The notes: a model not told the origin generated them from the sequence alone. Numbered from the stretch's first letter, positions 45,856 through 56,161 are shown. The stretch is 64,000 nt of DNA from Vibrio sp. FE10 (GCF_030297155.1 NZ_AP028067.1:496001-560000); one strand, 5' to 3'. Numbers and translations are program-made.

Positions 45856-45891
45856 TAAAAAAGGGAGAATGCGTTGGCATTCTCCCTTTTT
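45856..45891. terminator. Bidirectional terminator between arcB side and arcA
   Basis: AAAAAGGGAGAATGC-GTTG-GCATTCTCCCTTTTT is a perfect 15-bp stem with A- and T-runs on both sides. It can stop both converging transcripts. Confidence 0.92.
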
Positions 45892-45959
45892 AATAACTAT
45901 TGATTGCGCTTCTACTATTAAAAACACTAAGTGCTAAACGACTAGAAACGCGAATCGAA

Positions 45960-46676
45960 TTAGTCTTCTAGGTCACCACAAAAGCGGTAGCCTTCACCGT
46001 GAATCGTTGCGATGATTTCTGGTGTACCAGAAACTGATTCAAAGTGCTTACGAATACGACGGATTGTTACGTCTACAGTACGATCGTGTGGCTTAAGCTC
46101 ACGGCCAGTCATCTTCTTAAGAAGATCTGCACGTGTTTGGATCTTACCTGGGTTCTCACAGAAGTGAAGTAGAGCACGGAACTCTGAACGAGGTAGCTTG
46201 TAGCCTTCGCCATCTGGGCTAACCAGAGAACGACTGTTGATGTCTAGTACCCAACCGTTGAACTCGTACTTCTCAACGCTACGTTTTTCTTCTTGAACAG
46301 AGCTTGTGCTCATTGAACGGTTAAGAAGGTTACGTGCACGAATAGTCAGTTCACGAGGGTTGAAAGGCTTAGTGATGTAGTCATCAGCGCCGATCTCTAG
46401 GCCAAGGATCTTATCAACTTCATTATCACGACCCGTTAAGAACATAAGCGCTACATTTGCTTGCTCACGTAGTTCACGCGCAAGTAGTAGGCCATTCTTA
46501 CCAGGAAGGTTGATGTCCATAATTACAAGGTTAACTTGGTTGTCAGATAGCACTTGGTGCATCTCTTCACCGTCGCTAGCCTCAAAAACAGCATATCCCT
46601 CTGCTTCAAAAATACTCTTTAGAGTGTTACGAGTTACTTGCTCATCTTCAACGATAAGAATCTGCGGGGTTTGCAT
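45960..46676 (-). CDS. arcA: Aerobic respiration control response regulator ArcA
   Basis: OmpR-type DNA-binding regulator that represses aerobic respiration genes at low oxygen. It has 238 residues starting [12 protein letters not shown], the same length as E. coli ArcA. The receiver phosphorylation site is D54 in [10 protein letters not shown]. The winged-helix domain begins near residue 130 and contains [12 protein letters not shown] and [16 protein letters not shown]. The ORF extends 35 codons upstream, but the family start is clear. It faces arcB, an arrangement unlike E. coli, where the two genes are unlinked. An FNR box lies upstream. Confidence 0.97.
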   Translation of the reverse strand: MQTPQILIVEDEQVTRNTLKSIFEAEGYAVFEASDGEEMHQVLSDNQVNLVIMDINLPGKNGLLLARELREQANVALMFLTGRDNEVDKILGLEIGADDYITKPFNPRELTIRARNLLNRSMSTSSVQEEKRSVEKYEFNGWVLDINSRSLVSPDGEGYKLPRSEFRALLHFCENPGKIQTRADLLKKMTGRELKPHDRTVDVTIRRIRKHFESVSGTPEIIATIHGEGYRFCGDLED

Positions 46677-46935
46677 TTGGCGGTACCTAAATTTGTGACG
46701 AAACTGTGCTAATAGAATAAATTCTAGGCAAAAACATAACATACAGGTAATGTAATTTTGATGATAACTTAAAGTTTTCAAAAAAACACTTACTTCCAGC
46801 TATCTGCCTTCCTTGAAGTATTGCCCAATAACGTAGATCCAGTACGCCTTTCAATCATTCTGTTAGTGATTGCAGTGGATTCTATAATGTTAACAGCATG
46901 CTAACAACGCGAGAATGTTAATTCCATTCACTTTG

Positions 46936-46949
46936 TTGATTTACATCAA
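46936..46949. promoter_or_regulatory. FNR box upstream of arcA
   Basis: TTGATTTACATCAA matches the FNR consensus TTGAT-N4-ATCAA at all ten defined positions. It lies about 260 bp upstream of the arcA start. E. coli arcA is known to be FNR-activated from a distal promoter. Confidence 0.65.
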
Positions 46950-47254
46950 TTGCCGTATCGCAACAAACTTTAATAGTATGGCTACAACTTAACCAATGTT
47001 ATGGTGATTATTTAGCAGCAAAACTAGAATGATTATTCGAGATAGTTCTCACATCTCGTTTGCTAAAGACCAGATTTTGAACCAAGGAAGCTGAAAGCTG
47101 TCCTTAGAGTCTAGTAGATAAATATGCGCAATCAACTCTAATTAAATATTAAATTGAGCATAGAACAATGAAAACAAAGGATTAATTCTAACAACATATA
47201 AAAGCATAGAGGCACACCCGCATTAGTCGGCAATGCCTTACTCACGGAGGATAT
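46950..47254. other. Rest of arcA/rraA-like divergent region
   Basis: Non-coding, about 300 bp. Two small stems are visible: CGAGAT / ATCTCG (47038-47043 and 47053-47058) and GGCA...CCG / CGG...TGCC just before the rraA-like gene (about 47210-47236). The latter lies 20 bp before the start codon and could affect translation. Confidence 0.3.
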
Positions 47255-47740
47255 ATGCACGATATAACACCTGATTTGTGTGACGAGTTTGAAAGCAAAG
47301 TCACCTTACTGAACATGCCATTACAGAACTTCGGCCAACGTGGTGCGTTCTGGGGAAAAATTGTAACAGTTCGTTGTTATCACGATAATTCCAAGGTTCG
47401 TGAGGTTTTAGAGACCGATGGCTGCGGTAAAGTACTCGTTGTAGACGGTAATGGCTCGTGTCAAAAAGCGTTACTTGGCGATCAATTGGCGATTCTTGCC
47501 ATAGAAAATGGTTGGGAAGGCGTCATTGTGAATGGTGCGGTTCGAGATGTGGCGATGATGGCGCAGATGGATCTTGGTATTCAAGCTCTAGGAGCCTCTC
47601 CATTTAAAACCGAGAAGCACGGTGTTGGGCAGGTTAATGTCACGCTCACGGTACATAATCAACTGATTCAACCGGGCGATTATATTTATGCTGACTGGAA
47701 CGGTGTCTTAATCTCAACTGAGTTATTGATGGAATCCTAA
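47255..47740 (+). CDS. RraA-like protein / putative 4-hydroxy-4-methyl-2-oxoglutarate aldolase
   Basis: RraA-fold protein of 161 residues. It has the family core [21 protein letters not shown] near residues 61-81 and [11 protein letters not shown] near 91-101, the latter carrying the conserved Arg-Asp. Some members inhibit RNase E and others are class II HMG aldolases. Vibrio orthologues of this branch are usually labelled putative HMG aldolase, and the sequence differs clearly from E. coli RraA, so I give no symbol. A strong ACGGAGG site precedes the start. Confidence 0.85.
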   Translation: MHDITPDLCDEFESKVTLLNMPLQNFGQRGAFWGKIVTVRCYHDNSKVREVLETDGCGKVLVVDGNGSCQKALLGDQLAILAIENGWEGVIVNGAVRDVAMMAQMDLGIQALGASPFKTEKHGVGQVNVTLTVHNQLIQPGDYIYADWNGVLISTELLMES

Positions 47741-47748
47741 TTGCTGGA

Positions 47749-48225
47749 TTAAAAGCGAAAGCCCAATCCCACTTCAACACCGCGTTGCCACTCTTCATAA
47801 TCAAGGGTGGCATGCATATCTAAATTGTCTGTTAGCTGGACACGGCTCGATACTTCGGCGGCCACTGACTTGTCGTTATCTTCTGTCTCGTCTTTATATG
47901 TATGCAGAGAGCTGTTGAAAGAGATGCGTTCAGAGAATTGATAGCTCACCCCACTCAAGAAACCACTTTCGTATTTGAGCGAGTCACTGTTAATACGTGC
48001 ACCTACATAAAGGTCGACATCAGCAAATAGACTGTAGGAATAGCCGCTGTCTACTTTCCACGTATCGAAGCTTTCACTAGAGGCGTTTTGGGTTGAGATA
48101 AAGAACTTGTGAGAAGAGAGGTCTATCTGGCTTGGTAGCAGAGGTAAACCGCTTAATATAGGTAAGTCATCCGCAGAACAAACAGCAGGCACAGCAAAAA
48201 CTAAAAGAATAAGTAATCTCTTCAC
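47749..48225 (-). CDS. Small outer-membrane-like protein, function unknown
   Basis: 158 residues with a Sec signal peptide (hydrophobic residues 3-16, probable cleavage after CSA near 18). The mature part is rich in alternating polar and aromatic beta-strand-like segments and ends GLGFRF, with a terminal Phe typical of outer-membrane barrels. This suggests a small beta-barrel of about eight strands. I do not recognise a family. It is convergent with the rraA-like gene, with 8 bp between the stop codons. Confidence 0.7.
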   Translation of the reverse strand: MKRLLILLVFAVPAVCSADDLPILSGLPLLPSQIDLSSHKFFISTQNASSESFDTWKVDSGYSYSLFADVDLYVGARINSDSLKYESGFLSGVSYQFSERISFNSSLHTYKDETEDNDKSVAAEVSSRVQLTDNLDMHATLDYEEWQRGVEVGLGFRF

Positions 48226-48470
48226 TTCCCACCCCTGATGTCATTATTATTGTTCTTCGAACGTTATCGTTCAATTAAAGCACAGAATTTGTACGTTCGC
48301 TGCACAATCGATATAGCATTTTGTTATGACTATATATGCAACTGCTTACCTTTGTTTGTTTGATGAGTTAATCCAGTCTCTGAATGGCAGGTTGATGCAG
48401 GGTGTTTTATCCCTTAAATGACGGTTTGCTCTGAAAAACGGTGTGAATGTAAAAAAAACGCAACTTTTCA

Positions 48471-48476
48471 TTGACG
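48471..48476 (+). promoter_or_regulatory. Probable -35 element of the thr operon
   Basis: TTGACG at 48471-48476 lies about 55 bp before thrL. The matching -10 is poor (around ATACAC at 48494-48499), so only the -35 element is offered. Confidence 0.35.
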
Positions 48477-48529
48477 TCTAGTGGTAAAAATTGATACACG
48501 TAGAGTAAAGCACAAGCAGAGAATTTGAT

Positions 48530-48607
48530 ATGCAGCACTTAAGCCACCTAGTAATGACCACCACCATTATTATTACCGACATTAACATTGTTGGGGCAGG
48601 CTGCTAA
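48530..48607 (+). CDS. thrL: thr operon leader peptide
   Basis: 25-residue leader reading MQHLSHLVMTTTIIITDI and so on to a TAA at 48605-48607. It has a run of three Thr codons followed by three Ile codons and another Thr, plus two further Ile codons. Scarce threonyl- or isoleucyl-tRNA would stall the ribosome and prevent the terminator at 48629-48661 from forming. Its composition and place match the E. coli thr leader, although the sequence is different. Confidence 0.9.
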   Translation: MQHLSHLVMTTTIIITDINIVGAGC

Positions 48608-48628
48608 GTAACGGATTTTAAAAAAAAA

Positions 48629-48661
48629 GGCCTGTATCCAACAAGATACAGGCCTTTTTTT
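48629..48661 (+). terminator. thr operon attenuator
   Basis: GGCCTGTATC-CAACAA-GATACAGGCC is a perfect 10-bp stem followed by TTTTTTT. It lies 22 bp after thrL and 31 bp before thrA. Confidence 0.92.
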
Positions 48662-48691
48662 GTACCATTTTTATGACTTATGGAGAAAGGG

Positions 48692-51151
48692 ATGCGCGTT
48701 TTAAAGTTTGGAGGTTCATCATTAGCTGATGCAGATCGTTTTTTACGAGCAGCAGATATCATCGCTAATAATGCCCAGCAAGAAGAGCTAGCCGTTGTAC
48801 TATCGGCTCCAGGAAAAACAACAAATAAGCTGGTTGCTGTTATTGAAGCAGCACTAAAAAATGGTGAAGCAGACGTACAGATTGCCGAGATCGAATCATC
48901 ATTCGCTGCATTGTTTACAGAGATTCAAGCGGTATTGCCTTCAGTTGATGGCGCTGCGTTTCAAGAGCAGGTTGATACCTCTCTTGCTCAACTTAAGCAG
49001 TTCGTGAATGGTATTAACTTACTGGGCATGTGCCCGAACCATGTTAATGCTCGCATCATCAGTAAAGGTGAGCGAATCTCGATTCAGTTAATGAAAGCGG
49101 TATTAGAAGCGAAAGGTCAGCCAGCAAGCCTGATTGACCCAGTGGAATACCTCTATGCTAAAGGTGACCACCTTGAAGCTATGGTTGATGTGGACATTTC
49201 TACACAGAACTTCCGTCAATCGCCACTTCCACAAGGTCACGTTAACATAATGCCTGGCTTTACGGCGGGTAATGAAAAAGGCGAGCTAGTCACACTAGGT
49301 CGTAATGGCTCAGACTATTCTGCGGCTGTATTGGCAGCGTGTCTGCGTGCTGACTGTTGTGAAATCTGGACTGACGTCGATGGCGTTTACAACTGTGACC
49401 CACGCTTAGTGGATGATGCCCGTCTTCTTAAATCACTTAGCTACCAAGAAGCGATGGAGCTTTCTTACTTCGGTGCTTCAGTTCTACACCCGAAAACAAT
49501 CGCACCTATCGCGCAATTCCATATTCCATGTCTGATCAAAAACAGCTTCAACCCACAGGGTGCTGGCACTTTGATTGGCCAAGACACTGGCGAAGATAAC
49601 CTAGCGATCAAAGGCATCACTACGCTAAGTGACCTAACGATGGTTAACGTATCAGGACCTGGTATGAAGGGCATGGTCGGCATGGCGAGTCGTGTATTCG
49701 GCGCGATGTCTTCTGCAGGCGTTTCTATCGTCCTAATTACTCAATCTTCTTCAGAGTACAGCATCAGCTTCTGTATTGAATCAGCTGACAAAGTGAAAGC
49801 GAAGCAAGTGTTGTCAGACGCATTTGAACTTGAACTTAAAGATGGCCTATTAGAGCCAGTTGAGTTCATGGATGATGTTGCGATTGTGACGCTGGTGGGT
49901 GACGGTATGCGTACATCACGTGGTGTTGCTTCTCAGTTCTTCTCTTCTTTAGCTGAAGTGAACGTTAACATCGTTGCTATTGCTCAAGGCTCTTCAGAGC
50001 GCGCTATCTCTGCGGTTATCCCTGAAGATAAAATCTCAGAAGCAATCAAAGCGTGTCACGAAAACCTATTCAACTCTAAGCACTTCCTTGACGTCTTCGT
50101 CGTTGGTGTTGGCGGTGTTGGTGGTGAGCTTGTTGACCAGATCCAACGTCAACAAGGCAAACTGGCTGAAAAAGGCATCGTTATTCGCGTATGTGGCCTA
50201 GCAAACAGCAAAGGTTTGTTGCTAGACAGCGACGGTCTACCGCTAGAACAGTGGCGTGATCGTATGTCGAGCGCGACAGAAGAGTTTAGCCTCGCGCGTT
50301 TAGCGGCACTTGTTCAACGTAACCACATCATCAACCCTGTGTTGGTTGATTGTACGTCTAGCGAAGGTATTGCAGGACAATATGCTGATTTCCTAGCGGC
50401 TGGTTTCCACGTTGTAACACCAAACAAAAAAGCCAACACGGCAAGCATGGCTTACTACCATCAGCTTCGTGAAGTGGCACGTAATTCTCGTCGTAAGTTG
50501 ATGTACGAGACAACAGTAGGCGCAGGTCTACCGGTAATCGAAAACCTACAGAACCTAATCTCTGCAGGTGATGAGCTTGAGAAGTTCAACGGCATTCTTT
50601 CTGGTTCACTGTCTTACATCTTCGGTAAGCTTGATGAAGGTATGACACTCAGCCAAGCAACCAACATTGCAAAAGATAACGGCTTCACTGAACCGGATCC
50701 TCGTGATGATCTGTCTGGTATGGACGTTGCGCGTAAGCTGCTTATTCTTGCTCGTGAAGCAGGTATGGCACTTGAGCTTGAAGATGTTGAAGTTGATCAA
50801 GCATTGCCACCGGGTTTTGATGATTCAGGTACGGTTGATGAGTTCATGGCTCGCTTGCCTGAAGCGGATGCATACTTCAAAGAGCAGTCAGCTATCGCAG
50901 CAGAAGAAGGCAAAGTACTTCGTTATGTTGGTGAGATCGCTGAAGGTAAATGTAAGGTTCGTATCGCAGCTGTTGATGGCGATGACCCAATGTTTAAGAT
51001 TAAAGATGGCGAGAACGCTCTGGCATTCTACAGCCGTTACTACCAGCCAATCCCACTCGTTCTGCGTGGCTACGGTGCAGGTACTGAAGTTACAGCAGCA
51101 GGCGTATTCTCTGATGTGATGCGTACTCTTGGTTGGAAATTAGGAGTTTAG
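48692..51151 (+). CDS. thrA: Bifunctional aspartokinase I / homoserine dehydrogenase I
   Basis: Catalyses the first and third steps from aspartate to threonine. From the ATG at 48692 it has 819 residues beginning [10 protein letters not shown], as in E. coli. An upstream ATG at 48680 is disfavoured because GGAG sits between the two, 6 bp before 48692. The aspartokinase domain (KFGGSS at 5-10) is followed by ACT regulatory domains (about 310-460). The dehydrogenase starts at [13 protein letters not shown] near 465. It ends 2 bp before the thrB start. Confidence 0.97.
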   Translation: MRVLKFGGSSLADADRFLRAADIIANNAQQEELAVVLSAPGKTTNKLVAVIEAALKNGEADVQIAEIESSFAALFTEIQAVLPSVDGAAFQEQVDTSLAQLKQFVNGINLLGMCPNHVNARIISKGERISIQLMKAVLEAKGQPASLIDPVEYLYAKGDHLEAMVDVDISTQNFRQSPLPQGHVNIMPGFTAGNEKGELVTLGRNGSDYSAAVLAACLRADCCEIWTDVDGVYNCDPRLVDDARLLKSLSYQEAMELSYFGASVLHPKTIAPIAQFHIPCLIKNSFNPQGAGTLIGQDTGEDNLAIKGITTLSDLTMVNVSGPGMKGMVGMASRVFGAMSSAGVSIVLITQSSSEYSISFCIESADKVKAKQVLSDAFELELKDGLLEPVEFMDDVAIVTLVGDGMRTSRGVASQFFSSLAEVNVNIVAIAQGSSERAISAVIPEDKISEAIKACHENLFNSKHFLDVFVVGVGGVGGELVDQIQRQQGKLAEKGIVIRVCGLANSKGLLLDSDGLPLEQWRDRMSSATEEFSLARLAALVQRNHIINPVLVDCTSSEGIAGQYADFLAAGFHVVTPNKKANTASMAYYHQLREVARNSRRKLMYETTVGAGLPVIENLQNLISAGDELEKFNGILSGSLSYIFGKLDEGMTLSQATNIAKDNGFTEPDPRDDLSGMDVARKLLILAREAGMALELEDVEVDQALPPGFDDSGTVDEFMARLPEADAYFKEQSAIAAEEGKVLRYVGEIAEGKCKVRIAAVDGDDPMFKIKDGENALAFYSRYYQPIPLVLRGYGAGTEVTAAGVFSDVMRTLGWKLGV

Positions 51152-51153
51152 GA

Positions 51154-52125
51154 ATGAGTTCAAGTGATATGGATGTTGTCGTTTATGCTCCTGCATCAAT
51201 CGGCAATGTCAGTGTAGGTTTTGATGTGCTGGGGGCCGCAGTGTCTCCAGTTGATGGCACATTGCTTGGTGACCGAGTAATGGTTAAAGCCGGTGATGAA
51301 CCATTCTCGTTAAAAACAGCAGGCAGCTTTGTTTCTAAGCTGCCAACTGAAACCAAAGAAAATATTGTCTACGACTGCTGGGTTGTGTTCTCTCGCGAGT
51401 TAGATAAGAAAGGTATCTCAGTTAAGTCTCTAGAGATGACGCTAGAAAAGAACATGCCTATCGGTTCCGGTTTAGGGTCGAGTGCATGTTCAATTGTCGC
51501 GGCGCTTGATGCCTTGAACCGTTTTCATGGTCAACCGTTGAATGAAACTGAACTGCTCGCTCTGATGGGTGAGATGGAAGGTAAGATTTCAGGCGGCATA
51601 CATTACGATAACGTTGCACCATGTTACCTTGGTGGTGTGCAGCTTATGCTTGAAGAATTAGGCATTATTAGCCAAGAGGTTCCATGTTTTGATGATTGGT
51701 ATTGGGTAATGGCTTACCCGGGCATCAAGGTCTCAACGGCTGAAGCGCGAGAGATCTTGCCTTCTCAGTATCGCCGTCAAGATGTGATTGCTCATGGTCG
51801 TCATTTAGCGGGCTTCATTCATGCTTGTCACTCTGGTCAGCCAGAGCTAGCGGCTAAGATGATCAAAGACGTGATTGCTGAACCATATCGTGAGAAACTG
51901 CTTCCAGGGTTTGCTGACGCACGCAAATATGCAACGTCAGCAGGAGCATTAGCAACCGGAATTTCTGGTAGTGGCCCTACGCTATTTAGCATTTGCAAAG
52001 AACAAGATGTCGCCGAGCGTGTTGCACGCTGGTTAGAACAAAATTACGTACAAAATGAAGAAGGATTCGTCCACGTTTGTCGCTTAGATAAACAAGGTTC
52101 GATCGTTACAGGAAGTGAGTTATGA
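51154..52125 (+). CDS. thrB: Homoserine kinase
   Basis: GHMP kinase that phosphorylates homoserine. It has 323 residues from the ATG at 51154. TAGGAG lies 7 bp upstream, so I prefer this start to 51133. Another possible start is the ATG at 51169 ([13 protein letters not shown]). The ATP-binding GHMP motif [12 protein letters not shown] is near residues 99-110 and the C-terminal GISGSGPT is near 268. It overlaps thrC by 4 bp (ATGA). Confidence 0.95.
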   Translation: MSSSDMDVVVYAPASIGNVSVGFDVLGAAVSPVDGTLLGDRVMVKAGDEPFSLKTAGSFVSKLPTETKENIVYDCWVVFSRELDKKGISVKSLEMTLEKNMPIGSGLGSSACSIVAALDALNRFHGQPLNETELLALMGEMEGKISGGIHYDNVAPCYLGGVQLMLEELGIISQEVPCFDDWYWVMAYPGIKVSTAEAREILPSQYRRQDVIAHGRHLAGFIHACHSGQPELAAKMIKDVIAEPYREKLLPGFADARKYATSAGALATGISGSGPTLFSICKEQDVAERVARWLEQNYVQNEEGFVHVCRLDKQGSIVTGSEL

Positions 52126-53408
52126 AGCTGTACAACATCAAAGAAAACGATGAGCAAGTCTCTTTTGGCCAAGCCGTTCGTCAAGGTCTAGGCCGTAACC
52201 AAGGTCTATTTTTCCCATCAGAGCTGCCTAAGTTCGATGACATCGATGCGCTACTTGCAGAGGACTTTGTCCCTCGTAGTTCAAAGATTCTTTCTGCTCT
52301 AATTGGTGATGAATTACCAAAAGAACAGATTGATCAACTAGTGGATGCGGCATTCCAATTCCCAGCACCGATCAACCAAGTGAAAGATGGTGTTTACGCA
52401 CTTGAACTGTTTCACGGTCCAACGTTAGCATTTAAAGATTTCGGTGGCCGTTTTATGGCTCAATCTTTGGCAGCGGTTTCTGATGGCGGTCAAATCACTA
52501 TCTTAACGGCAACATCGGGTGACACTGGTGCGGCGGTTGCGCATGCTTTCTACGGCATGGAAAACATCAACGTTGTTATCCTATACCCGAAAGGTAAGAT
52601 CAGCCCACTGCAAGAAAAGCTATTCTGTACGCTAGGTAAGAACATCCATACTGTCGCGATTGATGGCGATTTTGATGCGTGTCAGGCACTCGTAAAAGAC
52701 GCGTTTGACGACGCTGAACTGCGCAAAGAGATTGGCTTAAACTCAGCAAACTCAATCAACATTAGCCGTTTGATGGCTCAGATTTGTTACTACTTTGAAG
52801 CGGCTTCTCAGCTAACCAAAGAGCAACGTGAAAACCTAGTTATCTCTGTACCAAGTGGTAACTTTGGTAACCTAACTGCGGGTCTATTAGCGAAAGCGCT
52901 AGGCTTACCAGTTAAACGCTTCATTGCAGCAACCAACGAAAACGACACGGTTCCTCGTTACCTAGAAACAGGTCAATGGGATCCAAAACCAACGGTTGCA
53001 ACAACATCGAACGCGATGGATGTTAGCCAACCAAACAACTGGCCACGTATCGAAGAGCTATGCCAACTGAAAGGTTGGGGACTGGATACTTTGGGTAAAG
53101 GTAAAGTATCTGATGAGCAGAGTGCTGAATCAGTACGCGACCTAAAAGCTCAAGGCTACCTGTGTGAACCTCATGGTGCGATTGCTTACCGTCTACTGGA
53201 AGAGCAACTGCAAGAGAACGAGACAGGCCTGTTCTTATGTACGGCACACCCGGCTAAATTCAAAGAAGTGGTTGATGACATCTTAGGTACTGACATTGAA
53301 CTTCCTGGCCCGCTGGCTAAGCACGCGGTGATGGAGTTGTTGTCTGAAGACCTAGATAATGATTTTGAAGCTTTGAAAGTGGTACTTCGTCGAGTTCAAC
53401 CTGCGTAA
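52122..53408 (+). CDS. thrC: Threonine synthase
   Basis: PLP enzyme that converts O-phosphohomoserine to threonine. It has 428 residues. The Schiff-base lysine is K105 in [10 protein letters not shown]. The phosphate-binding segment TSGDTGAAV is near residues 128-136 and [12 protein letters not shown] near 243-254. The ATGA overlap with thrB implies coupled translation. A terminator follows. Confidence 0.97.
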   Translation: MKLYNIKENDEQVSFGQAVRQGLGRNQGLFFPSELPKFDDIDALLAEDFVPRSSKILSALIGDELPKEQIDQLVDAAFQFPAPINQVKDGVYALELFHGPTLAFKDFGGRFMAQSLAAVSDGGQITILTATSGDTGAAVAHAFYGMENINVVILYPKGKISPLQEKLFCTLGKNIHTVAIDGDFDACQALVKDAFDDAELRKEIGLNSANSINISRLMAQICYYFEAASQLTKEQRENLVISVPSGNFGNLTAGLLAKALGLPVKRFIAATNENDTVPRYLETGQWDPKPTVATTSNAMDVSQPNNWPRIEELCQLKGWGLDTLGKGKVSDEQSAESVRDLKAQGYLCEPHGAIAYRLLEEQLQENETGLFLCTAHPAKFKEVVDDILGTDIELPGPLAKHAVMELLSEDLDNDFEALKVVLRRVQPA

Positions 53409-53450
53409 TTTTTTAGAAACGTAAAGTGTAGAACTTAGATGGTTACGAGA

Positions 53451-53481
53451 AAGGTGAATGAGCAATCATTCGCCTTTTTTA
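53451..53481 (+). terminator. Terminator after thrABC
   Basis: AAGGTGAATG-AGCAAT-CATTCGCCTT (one mismatch-like G-T region) is followed by TTTT. Confidence 0.85.
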
Positions 53482-53590
53482 TTGCCTGAGTGATTTTTAG
53501 AAGTAAGCTCTAGTGCAGTATTTCTTCAGCTTGATGGGGTTGGCTCACGCTCGGTAACTGACTGAACCAAAGTTTAATAAAAGGGATAGT

Positions 53591-54250
53591 ATGAATTTTT
53601 TGATTTTTCTTGGCTCTGTACGTGAGAGCACACCACCAAGACCTGCTCGATTAGGGATGAGAGTCAGCAAGGCGTGTGAAAAGTTACTGGTGGATAAGCA
53701 TTCTGAGCATACGGTCGAAATCATCGACCCTTTGAATTACGATTTTGGCGATGTGTTTAAGCCTGAGTTTTCGTATCATCGTTCTAAGGTGCCAGCACAT
53801 CTTGCAGAATTAGCCGACAAGATCGCAAAGGCTGACGGATATGTGATGGTTAGCCCGGAATACAATCATTCGATGAGCCCAGCACTAGCTAATATTCTCA
53901 ACCATTTTGGCAGCTCGCTATTTTCATATAAACCGAGTGCGATTGTGACTTACTCTGCGGGTCAATGGGGCGGGGCAAGAGCATCCGTTTCGATGCGAAC
54001 CTTCCTATCTGAGTTAGGTTGCTTACCGGTTTCTGCGATGATTCATCTGCCTAAAGCACAAGAAGTGTTTGATGAAGAGGGCTGTGTTGTTCAAGAGTCA
54101 GAACAAGCACAATGGGATGAGTACATGAACCGTACCTTCCATCAGTTGATGTGGTGGGCGCAAGGAGCGGCGTTGCAAAGAGAGAATGTCGATCCAACCG
54201 CTTTAGCGAAAGCCTTCACCAAAGATCCTTCTCAACGAAATGCGCCATAA
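53591..54250 (+). CDS. NADPH-dependent FMN reductase family protein
   Basis: Predicted cytoplasmic flavoprotein of 219 residues with the flavodoxin-like fold of the FMN_red family. The N-terminal phosphate loop is LGSVRESTPPR (residues 7-17). The central FMN loop is SPEYNHSMSPALANILNH near 88-105. The exact substrate is unknown; relatives reduce flavins, quinones, azo dyes or chromate. It lies alone between thrC and grcA with its own terminator. Confidence 0.88.
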   Translation: MNFLIFLGSVRESTPPRPARLGMRVSKACEKLLVDKHSEHTVEIIDPLNYDFGDVFKPEFSYHRSKVPAHLAELADKIAKADGYVMVSPEYNHSMSPALANILNHFGSSLFSYKPSAIVTYSAGQWGGARASVSMRTFLSELGCLPVSAMIHLPKAQEVFDEEGCVVQESEQAQWDEYMNRTFHQLMWWAQGAALQRENVDPTALAKAFTKDPSQRNAP

Positions 54251-54382
54251 CTAGATTTGATTGGTGACAGTGCTTGGTTGATTCTGAGTTAGCTGATACA
54301 GCGTTGAGATACTTGGTTGATTTTGCGTTGAGATAGTTAGGGATAAGAAGTTAGCGACAATAAGTTGATAACACTAAAACTA

Positions 54383-54414
54383 AAAAAGCTTGGCCATTTC
54401 TGACCAAGCTTTTT
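54383..54414. terminator. Bidirectional terminator between FMN reductase gene and grcA
   Basis: AAAAAGCTTGG-(CCATTTCTGA)-CCAAGCTTTTT gives an 11-bp stem with A/T runs on both sides. Confidence 0.88.
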
Positions 54415-54442
54415 AAATCTTTAACGCTCTACTTTACTGAGA

Positions 54443-54820
54443 TTATAGAGACTCAGTGAACGTACGTGCGATAACGTCACGTTGCTGTTCAGTAGTTAGA
54501 GAGTTGAAACGTACAGCGTAACCCGATACACGGATAGTTAGCTGTGGATAGTTCTCTGGGTGAGCAACAGCATCTTCTAGCGTTTCACGCTTAAGAACGT
54601 TAACGTTTAGGTGTTGACCACCTTCGATGCGTGGTGCTGCTTCGATTGCAACTTCACGGCTTTCGTACTCGCCTAGGTCTGCAGCTGAGATAACTTGGTC
54701 AGCTTCGAAACCTGAAGTAGCAACAACACAACGAGCTTCATTCTTCTCGCTATCTAGTAGCCAGATTGAGTTTAGTAGGTCATCGTTTGCTGCTTTAGTA
54801 ATTTGAATACCTTGGATCAT
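54443..54820 (-). CDS. grcA: Autonomous glycyl radical cofactor GrcA (YfiD)
   Basis: Small spare glycyl-radical domain that restores oxygen-damaged pyruvate formate-lyase. It has 125 residues. The radical glycine is G100 in RVSGYAVRF, and the C-terminal half resembles the PflB C-terminus. Two FNR boxes upstream (54919-54932 and 54972-54985) indicate anaerobic induction. Placement near ung and srmB follows the E. coli order yfiC-srmB-yfiD-ung loosely. Confidence 0.97.
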   Translation of the reverse strand: MIQGIQITKAANDDLLNSIWLLDSEKNEARCVVATSGFEADQVISAADLGEYESREVAIEAAPRIEGGQHLNVNVLKRETLEDAVAHPENYPQLTIRVSGYAVRFNSLTTEQQRDVIARTFTESL

Positions 54821-54888
54821 AACTATCTCCTAGTCCACTGAATGTGGTTTGATTATGGTGTTAACTTTCGATTTTTATTGAGCTGGGT

Positions 54889-54894
54889 AATATA
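54889..54894 (-). promoter_or_regulatory. Probable -10 of the grcA promoter
   Basis: TATATT on the - strand. Its predicted start site near 54882 would place the proximal FNR box at about -41 to -44. Confidence 0.5.
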
Positions 54895-54918
54895 TACCTA
54901 ATATTAGTAAGGTTAACA

Positions 54919-54932
54919 TTGATTTAAGTCAA
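54919..54932 (-). promoter_or_regulatory. FNR box 1 (proximal) of grcA
   Basis: TTGATTTAAGTCAA differs from TTGAT-N4-ATCAA at one position. It lies about 100 bp upstream of the start codon. Confidence 0.65.
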
Positions 54933-54971
54933 AAAACAACCAAAAACCATATTTTTACAAAGGTGATTATA

Positions 54972-54985
54972 TTGAGGTAAATCAA
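54972..54985 (-). promoter_or_regulatory. FNR box 2 (distal) of grcA
   Basis: TTGAGGTAAATCAA differs from the consensus at one position. Its centre is 53 bp from box 1, the same spacing known for the E. coli yfiD promoter (-40.5 and -93.5). Confidence 0.6.
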
Positions 54986-55146
54986 TAAAACCTTTGAAAA
55001 CAAAGTGATTACAAAATATTTTAAAATATAAAAAATATTTAACAGTCTTATTTGTTGTAAGTTTACTACATTTGTTGTGTTTTTATTGAACTACAAACGA
55101 TACGACCCTTTATTTATTAAGCATTCTGAAAGTGTAAAGTGATTTA

Positions 55147-56055
55147 ATGACAAACAATAATTCATCTTCAAAACCTCAAACCAATATTAAGTTTATTGGC
55201 GCTCATGTGTCTGCTGCAGGCGGTGTTGATCAGGCGCCAATGCGTGCAAGAGAGATCGGTGCCAATGCTTTTGCGCTGTTTACTAAAAACCAAAGACAGT
55301 GGGCAGCAAAACCGCTAGAAGCCAAAACCATCAGCGCCTTTAAAGCCAACTGCAAAATGTTAGGTTTTAGCGCTGAGCACATTCTTCCTCATGATTCCTA
55401 CCTTATTAACTTAGGAGCACCAGAAGAAGAGAAGCTAGAGAAATCGCGTGCGGCTTTTATTGATGAAATGGAGCGTTGTAATCAACTTGGACTGACGCTT
55501 TTGAATTTTCATCCTGGGAGTCATTTAAAGAAAATCTCAGAAAGCGAATGTTTGGCCAAGATCGCTGAGTCGATCAACTTGGCTCATCAAGCGGTGCCTG
55601 ATGTAATTGCGGTGATTGAGAATACCTCAGGGCAGGGCACGAACCTTGGCTGGAAGTTTGAGCACCTAGCAGAGATCATCGACCAAGTAGAAGATAAGTC
55701 ACGCGTTGGCGTTTGTTTAGATACCTGCCATACCTTTACTGCCGGTTACGACCTACGAACAAAAGAAGCGTGTGAGCATACTTTTGCAGAGTTCGATCGC
55801 ATTGTGGGCATGCACTATCTAAGAGCAATGCACATCAATGATTCAAAAGCTGAGTTCGCAAGCCGAGTTGATAGACACCATTCTTTAGGAAAAGGTGAAA
55901 TTGGCTGGGATTGTTTTGAATATATTGGCTCAGATTCTCGCTTTAATGGTATCCCTCTTATCTTGGAAACCATTGATTCGACGATCTGGAAAGAGGAAAT
56001 TCAACAACTTAGAATGTTTCATCGCTCAGCAACGCTAGCGAGCGAAGAAGCGTAA
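55147..56055 (+). CDS. nfo: Endonuclease IV (AP endonuclease)
   Basis: Zinc-dependent AP endonuclease of base excision repair. It has 302 residues, about 15 longer than E. coli Nfo because of a polar N-terminal extension rich in Asn and Ser before [11 protein letters not shown]. The metal-site motifs are visible: [30 protein letters not shown] and HINDSKAE. Divergent from grcA, with an AT-rich 326-bp gap. It is followed by a short unlisted ORF. Confidence 0.96.
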   Translation: MTNNNSSSKPQTNIKFIGAHVSAAGGVDQAPMRAREIGANAFALFTKNQRQWAAKPLEAKTISAFKANCKMLGFSAEHILPHDSYLINLGAPEEEKLEKSRAAFIDEMERCNQLGLTLLNFHPGSHLKKISESECLAKIAESINLAHQAVPDVIAVIENTSGQGTNLGWKFEHLAEIIDQVEDKSRVGVCLDTCHTFTAGYDLRTKEACEHTFAEFDRIVGMHYLRAMHINDSKAEFASRVDRHHSLGKGEIGWDCFEYIGSDSRFNGIPLILETIDSTIWKEEIQQLRMFHRSATLASEEA

Positions 56056-56094
56056 TAATAGAGGGAATAATTAATTTCCTGCTATTCCTAAAAA

Positions 56095-56123
56095 TTGGCA
56101 CCTTTCTTTCATAGTATTAAAGT
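56095..56123 (+). promoter_or_regulatory. Possible promoter for the 44-aa ORF
   Basis: TTGGCA (56095-56100) and TAAAGT (56118-56123) have a 17-bp spacer, 39 bp before the ATG. Confidence 0.4.
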
Positions 56124-56161
56124 GAATATGTAGTTCACGATGTCTTAGAGGAGGTGCCTTT

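Noticed and set aside
47255..47740. Calling the RraA-fold gene rraA
   Set aside because: The sequence belongs to a different branch from E. coli RraA and is usually labelled a putative aldolase in vibrios; the role cannot be decided by eye.
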